From NCBI GenBank assembly GCA_023461115.1, contig JAEWOA010000119.1, positions 1-14,274 on the forward strand: 14,274 nt of DNA, written 5' to 3'. The notes beneath the pieces were generated by a model that saw only the letters and a program-made list of their open reading frames with translations, was not told where the DNA came from and did not search any database. This document shows positions 7,412-13,848 of this stretch, one piece after another (position 1 is the stretch's first letter; every line of letters begins with the position of its first letter). The DNA comes from Actinomycetes bacterium. GTDB taxonomy: Bacteria; Actinomycetota; Actinomycetes; Actinomycetales; Cellulomonadaceae. The translations under genes and the position numbers were made by a program.

Positions 7412-8329
7412 TCAGCGGAAGGTCAGGACAACCGTGCCCGCGGGGGCGGGGGTCGCAGCCGGAGCCCAGTCGCCCGCGCGGGTCCAGGTCTGGTCGCCGA
7501 CCGTGACGCTCGTCGTCCCGAGCTCGTGTGCGGTCGCGACGGCCCACGCAGCCCGAGCGGCAGCCCGACGAGTCTGTTCGCTCCCGGCGCCTGAGGCGGG
7601 CAGCGTGATCGTCGCGGGGGTCGCGCCGGTGGCGGGGGTGACCACAGCGCCGGCGGCGAGCGTGCCGAGGTCCCTGGTCAGGCGGGCGTTGGCGACAGCG
7701 AGCGTCGTGGCGGTGGCGGCGGTGGTGGCGGACTGTGGGTCGCGCAGCGTGCACGTGATCGCGCCAGGGGAGTGGCCCGTGAGCGCTGACGCCCAGGCGC
7801 GGGCCACCGACTCGTGCCGCGCGTACGCCTCGGGGAACCCGGAGCGTTGCACGGCCTGCGCAGCCTCGGTGATCGGGAGGTCCTGGTAGCCGTCGACCTT
7901 GACCAGGTGGTCGTAGAACGTGCCCGTGGCGTAGACGGGGTCCGTGACCTGCTCAGGCGTGCCCCAGCCCTGCGATGGCCGCTGCTGGAAGAGCCCGAGC
8001 GAGTCACGGTCGCCGTAGTCGATGTTCTCGATCTTGGACTCCTGCATCGCGGTCGCGATCGCGATCGTCACGGCGCGCGCGGGGAGCCCGCGCTGCTCGG
8101 CCAGGCCCGCGAAGAGCGCCGCGTGCTGAGCCTGATCGGGGTCGAGCGAGTAGGCCACTCCGTCCATGGTCGCGGTGCAGGCCTCGACGACGGGCGCGGC
8201 GGGCTGCCGGTCGAGCGCGACGACCACGGCGACGACCGCGGCGGCGAACACCGTGATGGCCGCCAAGAGCCCGACGAGCACGCCGCGTGCGCGATTGCGG
8301 CGGCGTGCTCGTCGCGGTCGTCGAGCCAT
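7412..8329 (-). CDS. Membrane-anchored lysozyme-fold (transglycosylase-like) protein
   Basis: The 305-residue protein has a very basic N-terminus (ARRPRRARRRNRAR), one hydrophobic helix (about 17-39) and an outside part. The core, AIATAMQESKIENIDYGDRDSLGLFQQRPSQGWGTPEQV (90-128) followed by DPVYATGTFYDHLVKVDGY and AAQAVQRSGFPEAYARHE, is a pattern I know from many actinobacterial proteins, often mislabelled 'heavy metal transporter'. It resembles the lysozyme/SLT fold, with E97 in MQES the likely catalytic acid and SLGLFQQR the cleft motif. C51 and C193 could form a disulfide. The C-terminal 100 residues are Ala/Thr-rich with no recognised domain. Peptidoglycan cleavage is inferred, not shown. 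It starts 9 bases after the dapD stop with no good Shine-Dalgarno sequence, which suggests co-transcription and coupling. Confidence 0.8.
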   Translation of the reverse strand: MARRPRRARRRNRARGVLVGLLAAITVFAAAVVAVVVALDRQPAAPVVEACTATMDGVAYSLDPDQAQHAALFAGLAEQRGLPARAVTIAIATAMQESKIENIDYGDRDSLGLFQQRPSQGWGTPEQVTDPVYATGTFYDHLVKVDGYQDLPITEAAQAVQRSGFPEAYARHESVARAWASALTGHSPGAITCTLRDPQSATTAATATTLAVANARLTRDLGTLAAGAVVTPATGATPATITLPASGAGSEQTRRAAARAAWAVATAHELGTTSVTVGDQTWTRAGDWAPAATPAPAGTVVLTFR

Positions 8330-8338
8330 GGGCAGCGG

Positions 8339-9310
8339 TCAGTTGGCGTGCAGGGCCGCGTTGAGGTGCACGCCCGCGCCCGTGCGCGCAACCGCCTCGA
8401 CGCCGCCCGTCAGGGAGTTGCGTCGGAAGAGGATGCCGTCGGCGCCGGCGAGCTCGCTGGCCTTCACGACGTCGGGCACGTCGTCGAAGCCGACCATCGT
8501 GACCTTGGTGCCGGCGGTGATGTAGAGGCCCGCCTCGATGACGCAGTCGTCGCCGAGCGGAATGCCCAGCCCGGCGTTCGCGCCGATGAGGGTGCGCCGC
8601 CCGAGCGAGACGACGACGCGGCCGCCGCCCGACAGCGTGCCCATGATCGACGCGCCGCCCCCGACGTCGGACCCGTCGCCCACGACGACGCCCGCGGAGA
8701 TGCGTCCCTCGACCATCGACGTCCCGAGCGTGCCCGCGTTGTAGTTCACGAAGCCCTCGTGCATCACGGTGGTGCCGGACGCTAGGTGTGCCCCGAGGCG
8801 CACGCGGTCGGCGTCGGCGATGCGCACCCCGGACGGGACGACGTAGTCCACCATGCGTGGGAACTTGTCGATGCCGTACACGGTCGGCGGGACCCGGTGC
8901 GTGGCGCGAAGCCGGGCGCGGACCTGCTCGAAGCCCTCGACCGCGCACGGCCCGTGGTCGGTCCACACGACGTTCGGCAGGACGGCGAAGATGCCGTCGA
9001 GGTTGAGCCCGTGCGGCTGCACGAGCCGGTGGGACAGCAGGTGGAGCCGCAGGTAGGCGTCGGGCACGTCGGCGGGCGGTGCGTCCAGGTCGACGACGGT
9101 GCGCACGAGCCGGACGCGGACGCCGCGGGCGTCGTCCACGTGCTCGGAGCCGCGCAGGTCGTCGGCGGTCACGCCCGCGGAGACCTCGGTGGCGGAGCCG
9201 TCGCCGTCGTCGGGCGCGCCGAGCGCCGGGGAGGGGTACCAGGTGTCGAGGACAGCGCCGTCGAGGGTGGTCGACGCGAGGCCGTACCCCCAGGCGGAAC
9301 GAGTGGTCAT
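8339..9310 (-). CDS. dapD: 2,3,4,5-tetrahydropyridine-2,6-dicarboxylate N-succinyltransferase (actinobacterial DapD)
   Basis: The 323-residue protein transfers succinyl from succinyl-CoA to tetrahydrodipicolinate, the first step of the succinylase branch to meso-diaminopimelate and lysine. The N-terminal part (WGYGLASTT...; LRLHLLSHRLVQPHGLNLDGIF at about 87-108; VYGIDKFPRMVDYVVPSGVRI) is typical of the actinobacterial DapD type, which differs from the E. coli one. From about 160 to 275 the sequence is a left-handed beta-helix of hexapeptide repeats. E201 in MVEGRIS corresponds to the glutamate proposed as catalytic in the M. tuberculosis enzyme. It is a cytoplasmic trimer by family. It starts at ATG 9310, six bases from a TAGGGT element, so its mRNA is probably leaderless. 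It diverges from dapE and is followed 9 bases on by the lysozyme-fold gene. Confidence 0.95.
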   Translation of the reverse strand: MTTRSAWGYGLASTTLDGAVLDTWYPSPALGAPDDGDGSATEVSAGVTADDLRGSEHVDDARGVRVRLVRTVVDLDAPPADVPDAYLRLHLLSHRLVQPHGLNLDGIFAVLPNVVWTDHGPCAVEGFEQVRARLRATHRVPPTVYGIDKFPRMVDYVVPSGVRIADADRVRLGAHLASGTTVMHEGFVNYNAGTLGTSMVEGRISAGVVVGDGSDVGGGASIMGTLSGGGRVVVSLGRRTLIGANAGLGIPLGDDCVIEAGLYITAGTKVTMVGFDDVPDVVKASELAGADGILFRRNSLTGGVEAVARTGAGVHLNAALHAN

Positions 9311-9316
9311 GCGACA

Positions 9317-9322
9317 ACCCTA
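9317..9322 (-). promoter_or_regulatory. -10 element of dapD (leaderless type)
   Basis: On the minus strand TAGGGT is followed by exactly six bases and then ATG 9310, placing the transcription start at the A of the start codon. It is one arm of the inverted repeat 9317-9325/9334-9342. Confidence 0.6.
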
Positions 9323-9336
9323 CGGGCGGCAGGCCG

Positions 9337-9342
9337 TAGGGT
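9337..9342 (+). promoter_or_regulatory. -10 element of dapE (leaderless type)
   Basis: TAGGGT is followed by exactly six bases (9343-9348) and then GTG 9349, so transcription probably starts at the first base of the start codon. No convincing -35 box is visible. Confidence 0.6.
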
Positions 9343-9348
9343 CGGCGG

Positions 9349-10446
9349 GTGACCAGCCTGGATTTGTCCGCGGATCTCGTCGACCTCACGCGCGCGCTGT
9401 GCGACCTGCCGAGCGTGAGCGGCGACGAGAAGGCGCTCGCGGACGCCGTGGAGCAGGCGCTGCGCGCGTACGCGCACCTCGAGGTTCTCCGCGACGGCGA
9501 CGCGGTCGTCGCCCGCACCACCCTCGGCAGGCCCGAGCGGGTGGTGATCGCGGGCCACCTGGACACGGTGCCGGTCGCGGACAACCTGCCGGCGCGGCTC
9601 GTCGGGGACGAGCTGTGGGGCCGCGGGACGGTGGATATGAAGGCGGGCGTCGCGGTGCAGCTCGCGCTCGCGGCACGGGTCGCGGAGCCGACGAGGGACG
9701 TCACCTGGGTGTTCTACGACCACGAGGAGGTCGCGGCGGACCTCAACGGGCTGGGCCGGCTCGTCGAGCGTCACCCGGACTGGCTGACGGCGGACTTCGC
9801 GGTGCTGGGGGAGCCGTCGAACGGCGGCATCGAGGGCGGCTGCAACGGCACGCTGCGCGCGGAGGTGCGGTTGCACGGCAGGGCGGCGCACTCGGCGCGC
9901 CCGTGGACGGGCGACAACGCGATCCACAAGGCCGCCGAGGTGCTGCGTCGGCTCGCCGAGTACGAGCCGCGCACGATCGAGGTCGACGGGCTCGCGTACC
10001 TGGAGAGCCTCAACGCGGTGCTCGTCTCCGGCGGCGTCGCGACGAACGTGATCCCCGACGAGTGCGTCGTCACCGTCAACTACCGGTTCGCGCCCTCCGC
10101 GTCGCCCGAGCAGGCCGCGGACCACGTCCGGCAGGTGTTCGCCGGCTACGAGGTGGTCGTCACCGACGCCGCGCCCGGCGCCCGGCCCGGCCTGGACGCG
10201 CCAGCGGCGGCACAGTTCGCGGGCGTGGTGCTCGCGCTCACCGGCGGAGCGCCCGCCGCGAAGCTCGGCTGGACGGACGTCGCGCGGTTCGCCGAGCTGG
10301 GTGTGCCGGCGGTGAACTTCGGCCCGGGCGACCCGCTGCTCGCGCACAAGGACGACGAGCGCTGCCCGGTGCACCAGATCCGCCAGGCGTACGACGCGCA
10401 ACTGGCCTGGCTCACCTGCCCCCGCGAGGCTGCCGACGGCGCCTAG
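9349..10446 (+). CDS. dapE: Succinyl-diaminopimelate desuccinylase
   Basis: The 365-residue M20-family di-zinc hydrolase releases succinate from N-succinyl-LL-diaminopimelate to give LL-diaminopimelate. Visible metal and catalytic residues are H70 and D72 in GHLDTVP, bridging D96 in GTVDMKAG, catalytic E126 and metal ligand E127 in YDHEEVAA, E155 in LGEPSN and H333 in LAHKDDE. The dimerisation/lid domain lies at about 165-280 (EGGCNGTLRAEVRLHGRAAHSARPW, with the conserved H181). Length and motif order are standard for actinobacterial DapE. It starts at GTG 9349, six bases after a TAGGGT element with no Shine-Dalgarno sequence, so leaderless translation is likely. Its stop TAG (10444-10446) is also the first half of the -10 element of the next gene. 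Confidence 0.95.
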   Translation: MTSLDLSADLVDLTRALCDLPSVSGDEKALADAVEQALRAYAHLEVLRDGDAVVARTTLGRPERVVIAGHLDTVPVADNLPARLVGDELWGRGTVDMKAGVAVQLALAARVAEPTRDVTWVFYDHEEVAADLNGLGRLVERHPDWLTADFAVLGEPSNGGIEGGCNGTLRAEVRLHGRAAHSARPWTGDNAIHKAAEVLRRLAEYEPRTIEVDGLAYLESLNAVLVSGGVATNVIPDECVVTVNYRFAPSASPEQAADHVRQVFAGYEVVVTDAAPGARPGLDAPAAAQFAGVVLALTGGAPAAKLGWTDVARFAELGVPAVNFGPGDPLLAHKDDERCPVHQIRQAYDAQLAWLTCPREAADGA

Positions 10447-10449
10447 AGT
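10444..10449 (+). promoter_or_regulatory. -10 element of the LOG-family gene, containing the dapE stop codon
   Basis: TAGAGT (10444-10449) is followed by six bases (10450-10455) and ATG 10456, the same geometry as at dapD and dapE. The first three bases are the dapE stop. No Shine-Dalgarno sequence lies before ATG 10456, which supports a leaderless start, although read-through from dapE is also possible. Confidence 0.5.
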
Positions 10450-10455
10450 CGCCTC

Positions 10456-11286
10456 ATGAGCGACGACGGCCAGCCCACCCCGGGAAGCGGCTACCGCAAG
10501 GGGCCCGTGCTGCTGCGCGGCGGGCAGATCCCCTCCACCACGTCGGACCAGCGGCTCCTGAGCCGCACCGAGTCGGCCCACTGGCTGCACGACGACCCGT
10601 GGCGCGTGATGCGGATCCAGAGCGAGTTCGTCGAGGGTTTCGGCGCGCTCGCGGAGGTGGGCGCCGCCGTGAGCGTGTTCGGCTCGGCGCGCACGCGGGC
10701 CGACGAGCCGGAGTACGCGCTCGGCGAGGAGGTCGGGCGCCTGCTCGCGCAGGAGGGGTACGCGGTCATCACCGGCGGTGGCCCGGGGATCATGGAGGCC
10801 GCGAACCGCGGCGCCAAGGCCGCCGGCGGCCTGTCGATCGGGCTCGGCATCGAGCTGCCGTTCGAGCAGGGCATGAACGACTTCGTCGACCTGGGCGTGA
10901 ACTTCCGCTACTTCTTCGCCCGCAAGACGATGTTCGTCAAGTACTCCGAGGGCTTCGTGGTGCTCCCGGGCGGGTTCGGCACACTCGACGAGCTGTTCGA
11001 GGCGCTCACGCTCGTGCAGACGCACAAGGTCATCCAGTTCCCCATCGTGCTGGTGGGCCGCGCGCACTGGCAGGGGCTGCTCGACTGGCTCTCGGGCCCG
11101 GTGGCGGGCGCCGGCCTGATCTCGCCGCCCGACCGTGACCTCATCAAGCTGGTCGACACCGCGCAGGAGGCGGTCGCGGCGATCGTCGAGCGCGGAGCCG
11201 AGCTGCGCGCGCAGGAGCTGGCGGCCGCGCAGGAGACCGCCCGCGCGCAGCAGGAGGCGGAGGCATCCTCGGGCAGCGCCACGTGA
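10456..11286 (+). CDS. LOG-family (TIGR00730) Rossmann-fold nucleotide phosphoribohydrolase
   Basis: The 276-residue protein carries the LOG/lysine-decarboxylase-like motifs GGGPGIMEAANRGA (107-120) and PGGFGTLDE (171-179), with R156 and K157 in FFARKTMF. Enzymes with these motifs remove ribose 5'-phosphate from nucleoside monophosphates, releasing the base; plant-type LOG proteins make free cytokinin, and the M. tuberculosis homologue Rv1205 is reported to do so. 'Lysine decarboxylase' labels are historic errors. This protein is longer than short LOGs: an N-terminal extension (1-70) and a Gln/Glu/Ala-rich C-terminal helix (about 235-270) are added. It sits between dapE and folP as in M. tuberculosis. 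Its TGA overlaps the next start in a GTGA, so the two are coupled. The true substrate is not shown by the sequence. Confidence 0.88.
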   Translation: MSDDGQPTPGSGYRKGPVLLRGGQIPSTTSDQRLLSRTESAHWLHDDPWRVMRIQSEFVEGFGALAEVGAAVSVFGSARTRADEPEYALGEEVGRLLAQEGYAVITGGGPGIMEAANRGAKAAGGLSIGLGIELPFEQGMNDFVDLGVNFRYFFARKTMFVKYSEGFVVLPGGFGTLDELFEALTLVQTHKVIQFPIVLVGRAHWQGLLDWLSGPVAGAGLISPPDRDLIKLVDTAQEAVAAIVERGAELRAQELAAAQETARAQQEAEASSGSAT

Positions 11287-12254
11287 GCGCAGGCCTGAGC
11301 GGCGCCGAGCCCGTCGACGACGGCGGTCCGCTTCCGGGCGTGCCCGCGGCGGGCGCGGCCTTGCGACTGCGGGACCGGGAGTTCGGGCCCGGCCAGCTCG
11401 TCGTGATGGCGGTGGTGAACCGCACGCCGGACTCGTTCTACGCGCCCGCGCGCCACGACGAGGCGGGCGCCGACGCCGCGGTGGCCCGCGCGGCCGCCGA
11501 AGGCGCGGACATCGTCGATCTCGGGGGAGTGCGCGCCGGACGAGGGCCGCGGGTGGACGCCGCCGAGGAGATCGCGCGCGTGGTGCCGCTGATCGCGCGC
11601 GTGCGGTCCCGGCACCCGGAGCTGTTGGTGAGTGTCGACACGTGGCGGGCCGAGGTCGCACGCGCGGCCGCCGACGCGGGCGCGGACCTCGTGAACGACA
11701 CGTGGGCGGGGCACGACCCCCGGCTCGTCGAGGTCGCCGCCGAGCGCGGACTCGGCGTGGTGTGCTCGCACACCGGCGGCGCGCTGCCGCGGACCGACCC
11801 GTTCCGCGTGGCGTACCCGGCCGAAGGCGAGGCGGCCCGTGGGAGCGACCCCCTCGACGGCGTGCTCGACGACGTGCTGCGCACGGTAGGCGCGGCCGCG
11901 CGGCACGCGGTGAGCCTCGGCATCGACCCGGCCAGCGTCCTGGTCGACCCCACGCACGACTTCGGCAAGAACACCTGGCACTCGCTGCACCTGGTACGGC
12001 GCACGCCCGCGCTCGTCGCGCTCGGCTTCCCGGTGCTCATGGCGTTCTCGCGTAAGGACTTCGTCGGCGAGTCCCTGGACCTGCCCGCGTCGGAACGGCT
12101 CGAGGGCACACTCGCGGCGACCTCGGTCGCGGCGTGGCTCGGTGCGCGGGTGTTCCGGGCGCACGACGTGCGCGCGACCCGCCGCACGCTCGACATGGTC
12201 GCGACGATCCGCGGGGAACGTCCGCCGGCGCTCGCGGTCCGCGGCCTGGCGTGA
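11283..12254 (+). CDS. folP: Dihydropteroate synthase homologue, FolP2-like
   Basis: The 323-residue TIM-barrel protein belongs to the dihydropteroate synthase family. Pterin-side residues are kept: N46 in VVNRTPDSF, D119 in SVDTW, N138 in LVNDTW, D222 and K229 in DPTHDFGKN, SRK (256-258), and R292 and H294. The loops that shape the p-aminobenzoate site differ from active enzymes: the usual DVGGESTRPG is DLGGVRAGRG (79-88), the loop after TPDSF is YAPARHD, and the usual MHxxG is SHTGG (162-166). This matches the FolP2 (Rv1207) type, reported not to complement FolP in mycobacteria, and its place after a LOG gene fits Rv1205-Rv1207. I therefore doubt that it is the folate enzyme; a true folP would be elsewhere. 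The start GTG 11283 overlaps the previous stop (GTGA). Confidence 0.88.
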   Translation: MSAGLSGAEPVDDGGPLPGVPAAGAALRLRDREFGPGQLVVMAVVNRTPDSFYAPARHDEAGADAAVARAAAEGADIVDLGGVRAGRGPRVDAAEEIARVVPLIARVRSRHPELLVSVDTWRAEVARAAADAGADLVNDTWAGHDPRLVEVAAERGLGVVCSHTGGALPRTDPFRVAYPAEGEAARGSDPLDGVLDDVLRTVGAAARHAVSLGIDPASVLVDPTHDFGKNTWHSLHLVRRTPALVALGFPVLMAFSRKDFVGESLDLPASERLEGTLAATSVAAWLGARVFRAHDVRATRRTLDMVATIRGERPPALAVRGLA

Positions 12255-12257
12255 GGG
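12253..12257 (+). promoter_or_regulatory. Shine-Dalgarno-like site before the mannosyltransferase
   Basis: GAGGG overlaps the folP stop and lies 7 bases before GTG 12265, against 16 before ATG 12274. It favours the GTG start, though the match is modest. Confidence 0.45.
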
Positions 12258-12264
12258 TGCGCAC

Positions 12265-13545
12265 GTGGCCGGCATGACCGACCGGCAGACGCCCGGCGCC
12301 GCCGCGAGCGCGCTCCCGGCCGGCGTTACCGCCGCCCGCCGAGCGTGGTGGGACCCGCGCGCGTGGCCGTGGTGGGCGCAGTCGCTCGCGGTCTACGCGG
12401 CCGCGCGGCTGTTCTCGGCGTCGTGGCTGCTCGCGGCCGCCGCGGCGCAGGGGCCGAACCCGTGGGCGGGCGACCATCCCACGTATGCGCAGATCACCGG
12501 CCTGTTCTGGGACGCGGGCTGGTACCGCCGGATCGTCGACGAGGGTTACCCGCCCGAGCTCCCGGTCGGCGAGGACGGCCTGGTGCAGCAGAACGCCTGG
12601 GCGTTCTTCCCGCTGTTCCCGCTGCTGGTCCGGGGGCTGATGGCCGCCACGTCGCTGCCGTTCGAGGTGGCGGCGCCCACGCTGTCGCTCGTGCTCGCGG
12701 GCGCCGCGATGCCGGTGGTCTTCCGGTTGGTCGAGCGGGGCGCGCCTCGAGCGGTGGCCGCCCGCCCGGGGCTGCCGCTCGCGTCGGTCGCGCTCGTCGC
12801 GGTGTTCCCGACCGCGGCGGTGCTCCAGACCGCGTACACCGAGTCGCTCGCGTTGCTGCTGGTCGCGGCGGCGCTGCTCCTCGTGGTCACCAGGCGTTAC
12901 GCCGCCGCGGGCGCCGTGATCCTGGCGTTGGGGTTCACGCGCGCGGTCGCGCTGCCGATGCTCGCCGTGGTCGTCGTGCACGCGTTCGCGCGGTGGCGGG
13001 CGCGCCGACAACACGACGCGGTGACCCGGGCGGACGCCGTGCGCCTCGGGGTGCTCGCGGCCGTCGCGGGCCTCTCGGGCGTCGTCTGGCCCGCGATCTG
13101 CGGCTGGGTCACAGGCGACCCGCAGGCGTACCTGCGGACGCAGGAGGCGTGGCGCGGTGTCCGGGAGGTCACGCCGTTCGGGGGCTGGGGCTACGTGTCG
13201 CGGTTCTGGTTCGGCGACGCCGCGCCGTGGGTGTTGCTGCTCGCGGCCGCGCTGGTGGTCGCGGTGCACGTGGTCCCGGCGGCGTGGCGGCTGGGACCCG
13301 AGCTGCACGTGTGGCCGGCCGCCTACCTGGTGTATCTCGCGGCCGCGATCGAGCCCGGCAGCAGCCTGGGCCGTTTCCTGCTGCTGGCTTTCCCGCTCGC
13401 CGCGGTCACCGCGGGCATCGTGACGCGCCCGGACTGGGCGCGTCGAGCGTGGTTCTTCGGCGTGGTCGCGGTGATGCTCGGCTTGCACGCCGTGTGGATC
13501 TGGCAGATCTGGCGGCTGCGGCCCGGCAGCGGGTGGCCGCCGTGA
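12265..13545 (+). CDS. PIG-V-like GT-C membrane mannosyltransferase
   Basis: The protein has 426 residues from GTG 12265 (423 from ATG 12274). After a short N-terminal tail it has many hydrophobic segments, roughly ten, the first at about 39-60. The first outside loop carries WDAGWYRRIVDEGYP (82-96), matching the conserved W-D-x-x-W-Y motif of the PIG-V/GPI mannosyltransferase II family, and QQNAWAFFPLFPLL (108-121) matches its next conserved block. GT-C enzymes of this kind use polyprenyl-phosphate sugars on the outer face of the membrane. In bacteria without GPI anchors the acceptor is probably a lipoglycan or a surface glycan; which one cannot be told from sequence. It follows folP by 10 bases, so it probably ends the dapE-LOG-folP transcript. 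Confidence 0.85.
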   Translation: MAGMTDRQTPGAAASALPAGVTAARRAWWDPRAWPWWAQSLAVYAAARLFSASWLLAAAAAQGPNPWAGDHPTYAQITGLFWDAGWYRRIVDEGYPPELPVGEDGLVQQNAWAFFPLFPLLVRGLMAATSLPFEVAAPTLSLVLAGAAMPVVFRLVERGAPRAVAARPGLPLASVALVAVFPTAAVLQTAYTESLALLLVAAALLLVVTRRYAAAGAVILALGFTRAVALPMLAVVVVHAFARWRARRQHDAVTRADAVRLGVLAAVAGLSGVVWPAICGWVTGDPQAYLRTQEAWRGVREVTPFGGWGYVSRFWFGDAAPWVLLLAAALVVAVHVVPAAWRLGPELHVWPAAYLVYLAAAIEPGSSLGRFLLLAFPLAAVTAGIVTRPDWARRAWFFGVVAVMLGLHAVWIWQIWRLRPGSGWPP

Positions 13546-13556
13546 CGACCGGGGCC

Positions 13557-13576
13557 CACGTGATGTCCGCCACGTG
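13557..13576. repeat. Two CACGTG palindromes upstream of the DUF3117 gene
   Basis: CACGTG occurs at 13557-13562 and 13571-13576, with 14-base centre spacing and both followed by A, just upstream of the TAGGAT element at 13580. The spacing is suggestive of a repressor or activator site, but two copies could be chance in GC-rich DNA. Confidence 0.3.
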
Positions 13577-13579
13577 AAC

Positions 13580-13585
13580 TAGGAT
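13580..13585 (+). promoter_or_regulatory. Candidate -10 element of the DUF3117 gene
   Basis: TAGGAT fits the TANNNT -10 pattern seen at the other promoters here. Transcription from about 13592 would give a leader of about 86 nt that includes the hairpin at 13599-13650 and a strong Shine-Dalgarno site. No clear -35 box is seen. Confidence 0.45.
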
Positions 13586-13598
13586 GGGCGACGGACAA

Positions 13599-13650
13599 CC
13601 GGCAGGTACGCAGGTGGCGCCGCTCGCGGAGCCGACACACGGCCTGCCGG
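13599..13650 (+). other. Folded leader ahead of the DUF3117 gene
   Basis: CCGGCAGG (13599-13606) pairs perfectly with CCTGCCGG (13643-13650), eight G/C-rich pairs closing a 36-base loop that itself holds GCTC-gcg-GAGC (13622-13632). The structure ends 10 bases before the Shine-Dalgarno site. It does not match a riboswitch class I know. Confidence 0.4.
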
Positions 13651-13660
13651 ACGCACGAGC

Positions 13661-13670
13661 AGGAGGAGAG
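13661..13670 (+). promoter_or_regulatory. Strong Shine-Dalgarno site of the DUF3117 gene
   Basis: AGGAGGAGAG lies 7 bases before ATG 13678, the best ribosome-binding site in the window. It fixes the start of this short gene. Confidence 0.8.
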
Positions 13671-13677
13671 GCCCCGC

Positions 13678-13845
13678 ATGGCCGCGATGAAGCCGAGGAC
13701 TGGCGACGGACCGCTCGAGGTGACCAAGGAGGGCCGCGGCATCGTGATGCGGGTCCCGCTCGAGGGCGGCGGGCGGCTGGTGGTCGAGCTCAACGCGACC
13801 GAGGCCGCCGAACTCGGCGAGGCGCTGACCTCCGTCGTCTCCTAG
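13678..13845 (+). CDS. DUF3117 small conserved actinobacterial protein
   Basis: This 55-residue gene starts at ATG 13678 and ends at TAG 13843-13845. The protein reads MAAMKPRTGDGPLEVTKEGR, then GIVMRVPLEGGGRLVVELN and TATEAAELGEAL-like residues up to SVVS, which is the complete DUF3117 family as I know it; the family is usually about 55 residues and restricted to actinobacteria. It looks like a three-strand sheet followed by a helix. The M. tuberculosis homologue Rv1211 has been described as a calmodulin-like protein, but no EF-hand is visible here, so I would not transfer that function. It has its own likely promoter, a folded leader and a very strong ribosome-binding site, suggesting high expression. 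The aminopeptidase gene starts 3 bases after its stop. Confidence 0.93.
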   Translation: MAAMKPRTGDGPLEVTKEGRGIVMRVPLEGGGRLVVELNATEAAELGEALTSVVS

Positions 13846-13848
13846 CCG

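Larger units (their letters stand above)
9317..9342. repeat. Perfect 9-bp inverted repeat between dapD and dapE
   Basis: ACCCTACGG (9317-9325) and CCGTAGGGT (9334-9342) are perfect inverse copies around an 8-base spacer. Each outer half is a TAGGGT -10 element, one per direction. Symmetry of the two promoters explains it; it could also serve as a site for a dimeric regulator or RNA polymerase interference. Confidence 0.8.

Noticed and set aside
7005..7889. Plus-strand frame of 294 codons with a Trp-rich repeat (LIPWWFWP...)
   Set aside because: The tryptophans come from the DNA tandem repeat; the rest is antisense to the lysozyme-fold gene, and it overlaps the HNH domain.
9099..11138. Plus-strand frame of 679 codons over dapE and the LOG gene
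   Set aside because: Arginine-rich shadow in the wrong frame with no recognisable domain.
9307..11661. Very long (784 codons) minus-strand frame across dapE, the LOG gene and part of folP
   Set aside because: Length alone is misleading in this composition; the product is Arg/Leu/His-rich, and the plus-strand genes have full catalytic motifs.
13518..13540. Hairpin GCGGCC/GGCCGC near the mannosyltransferase stop as a terminator
   Set aside because: Only 6 bp with an 11-base loop inside the coding region; too weak to separate from chance.
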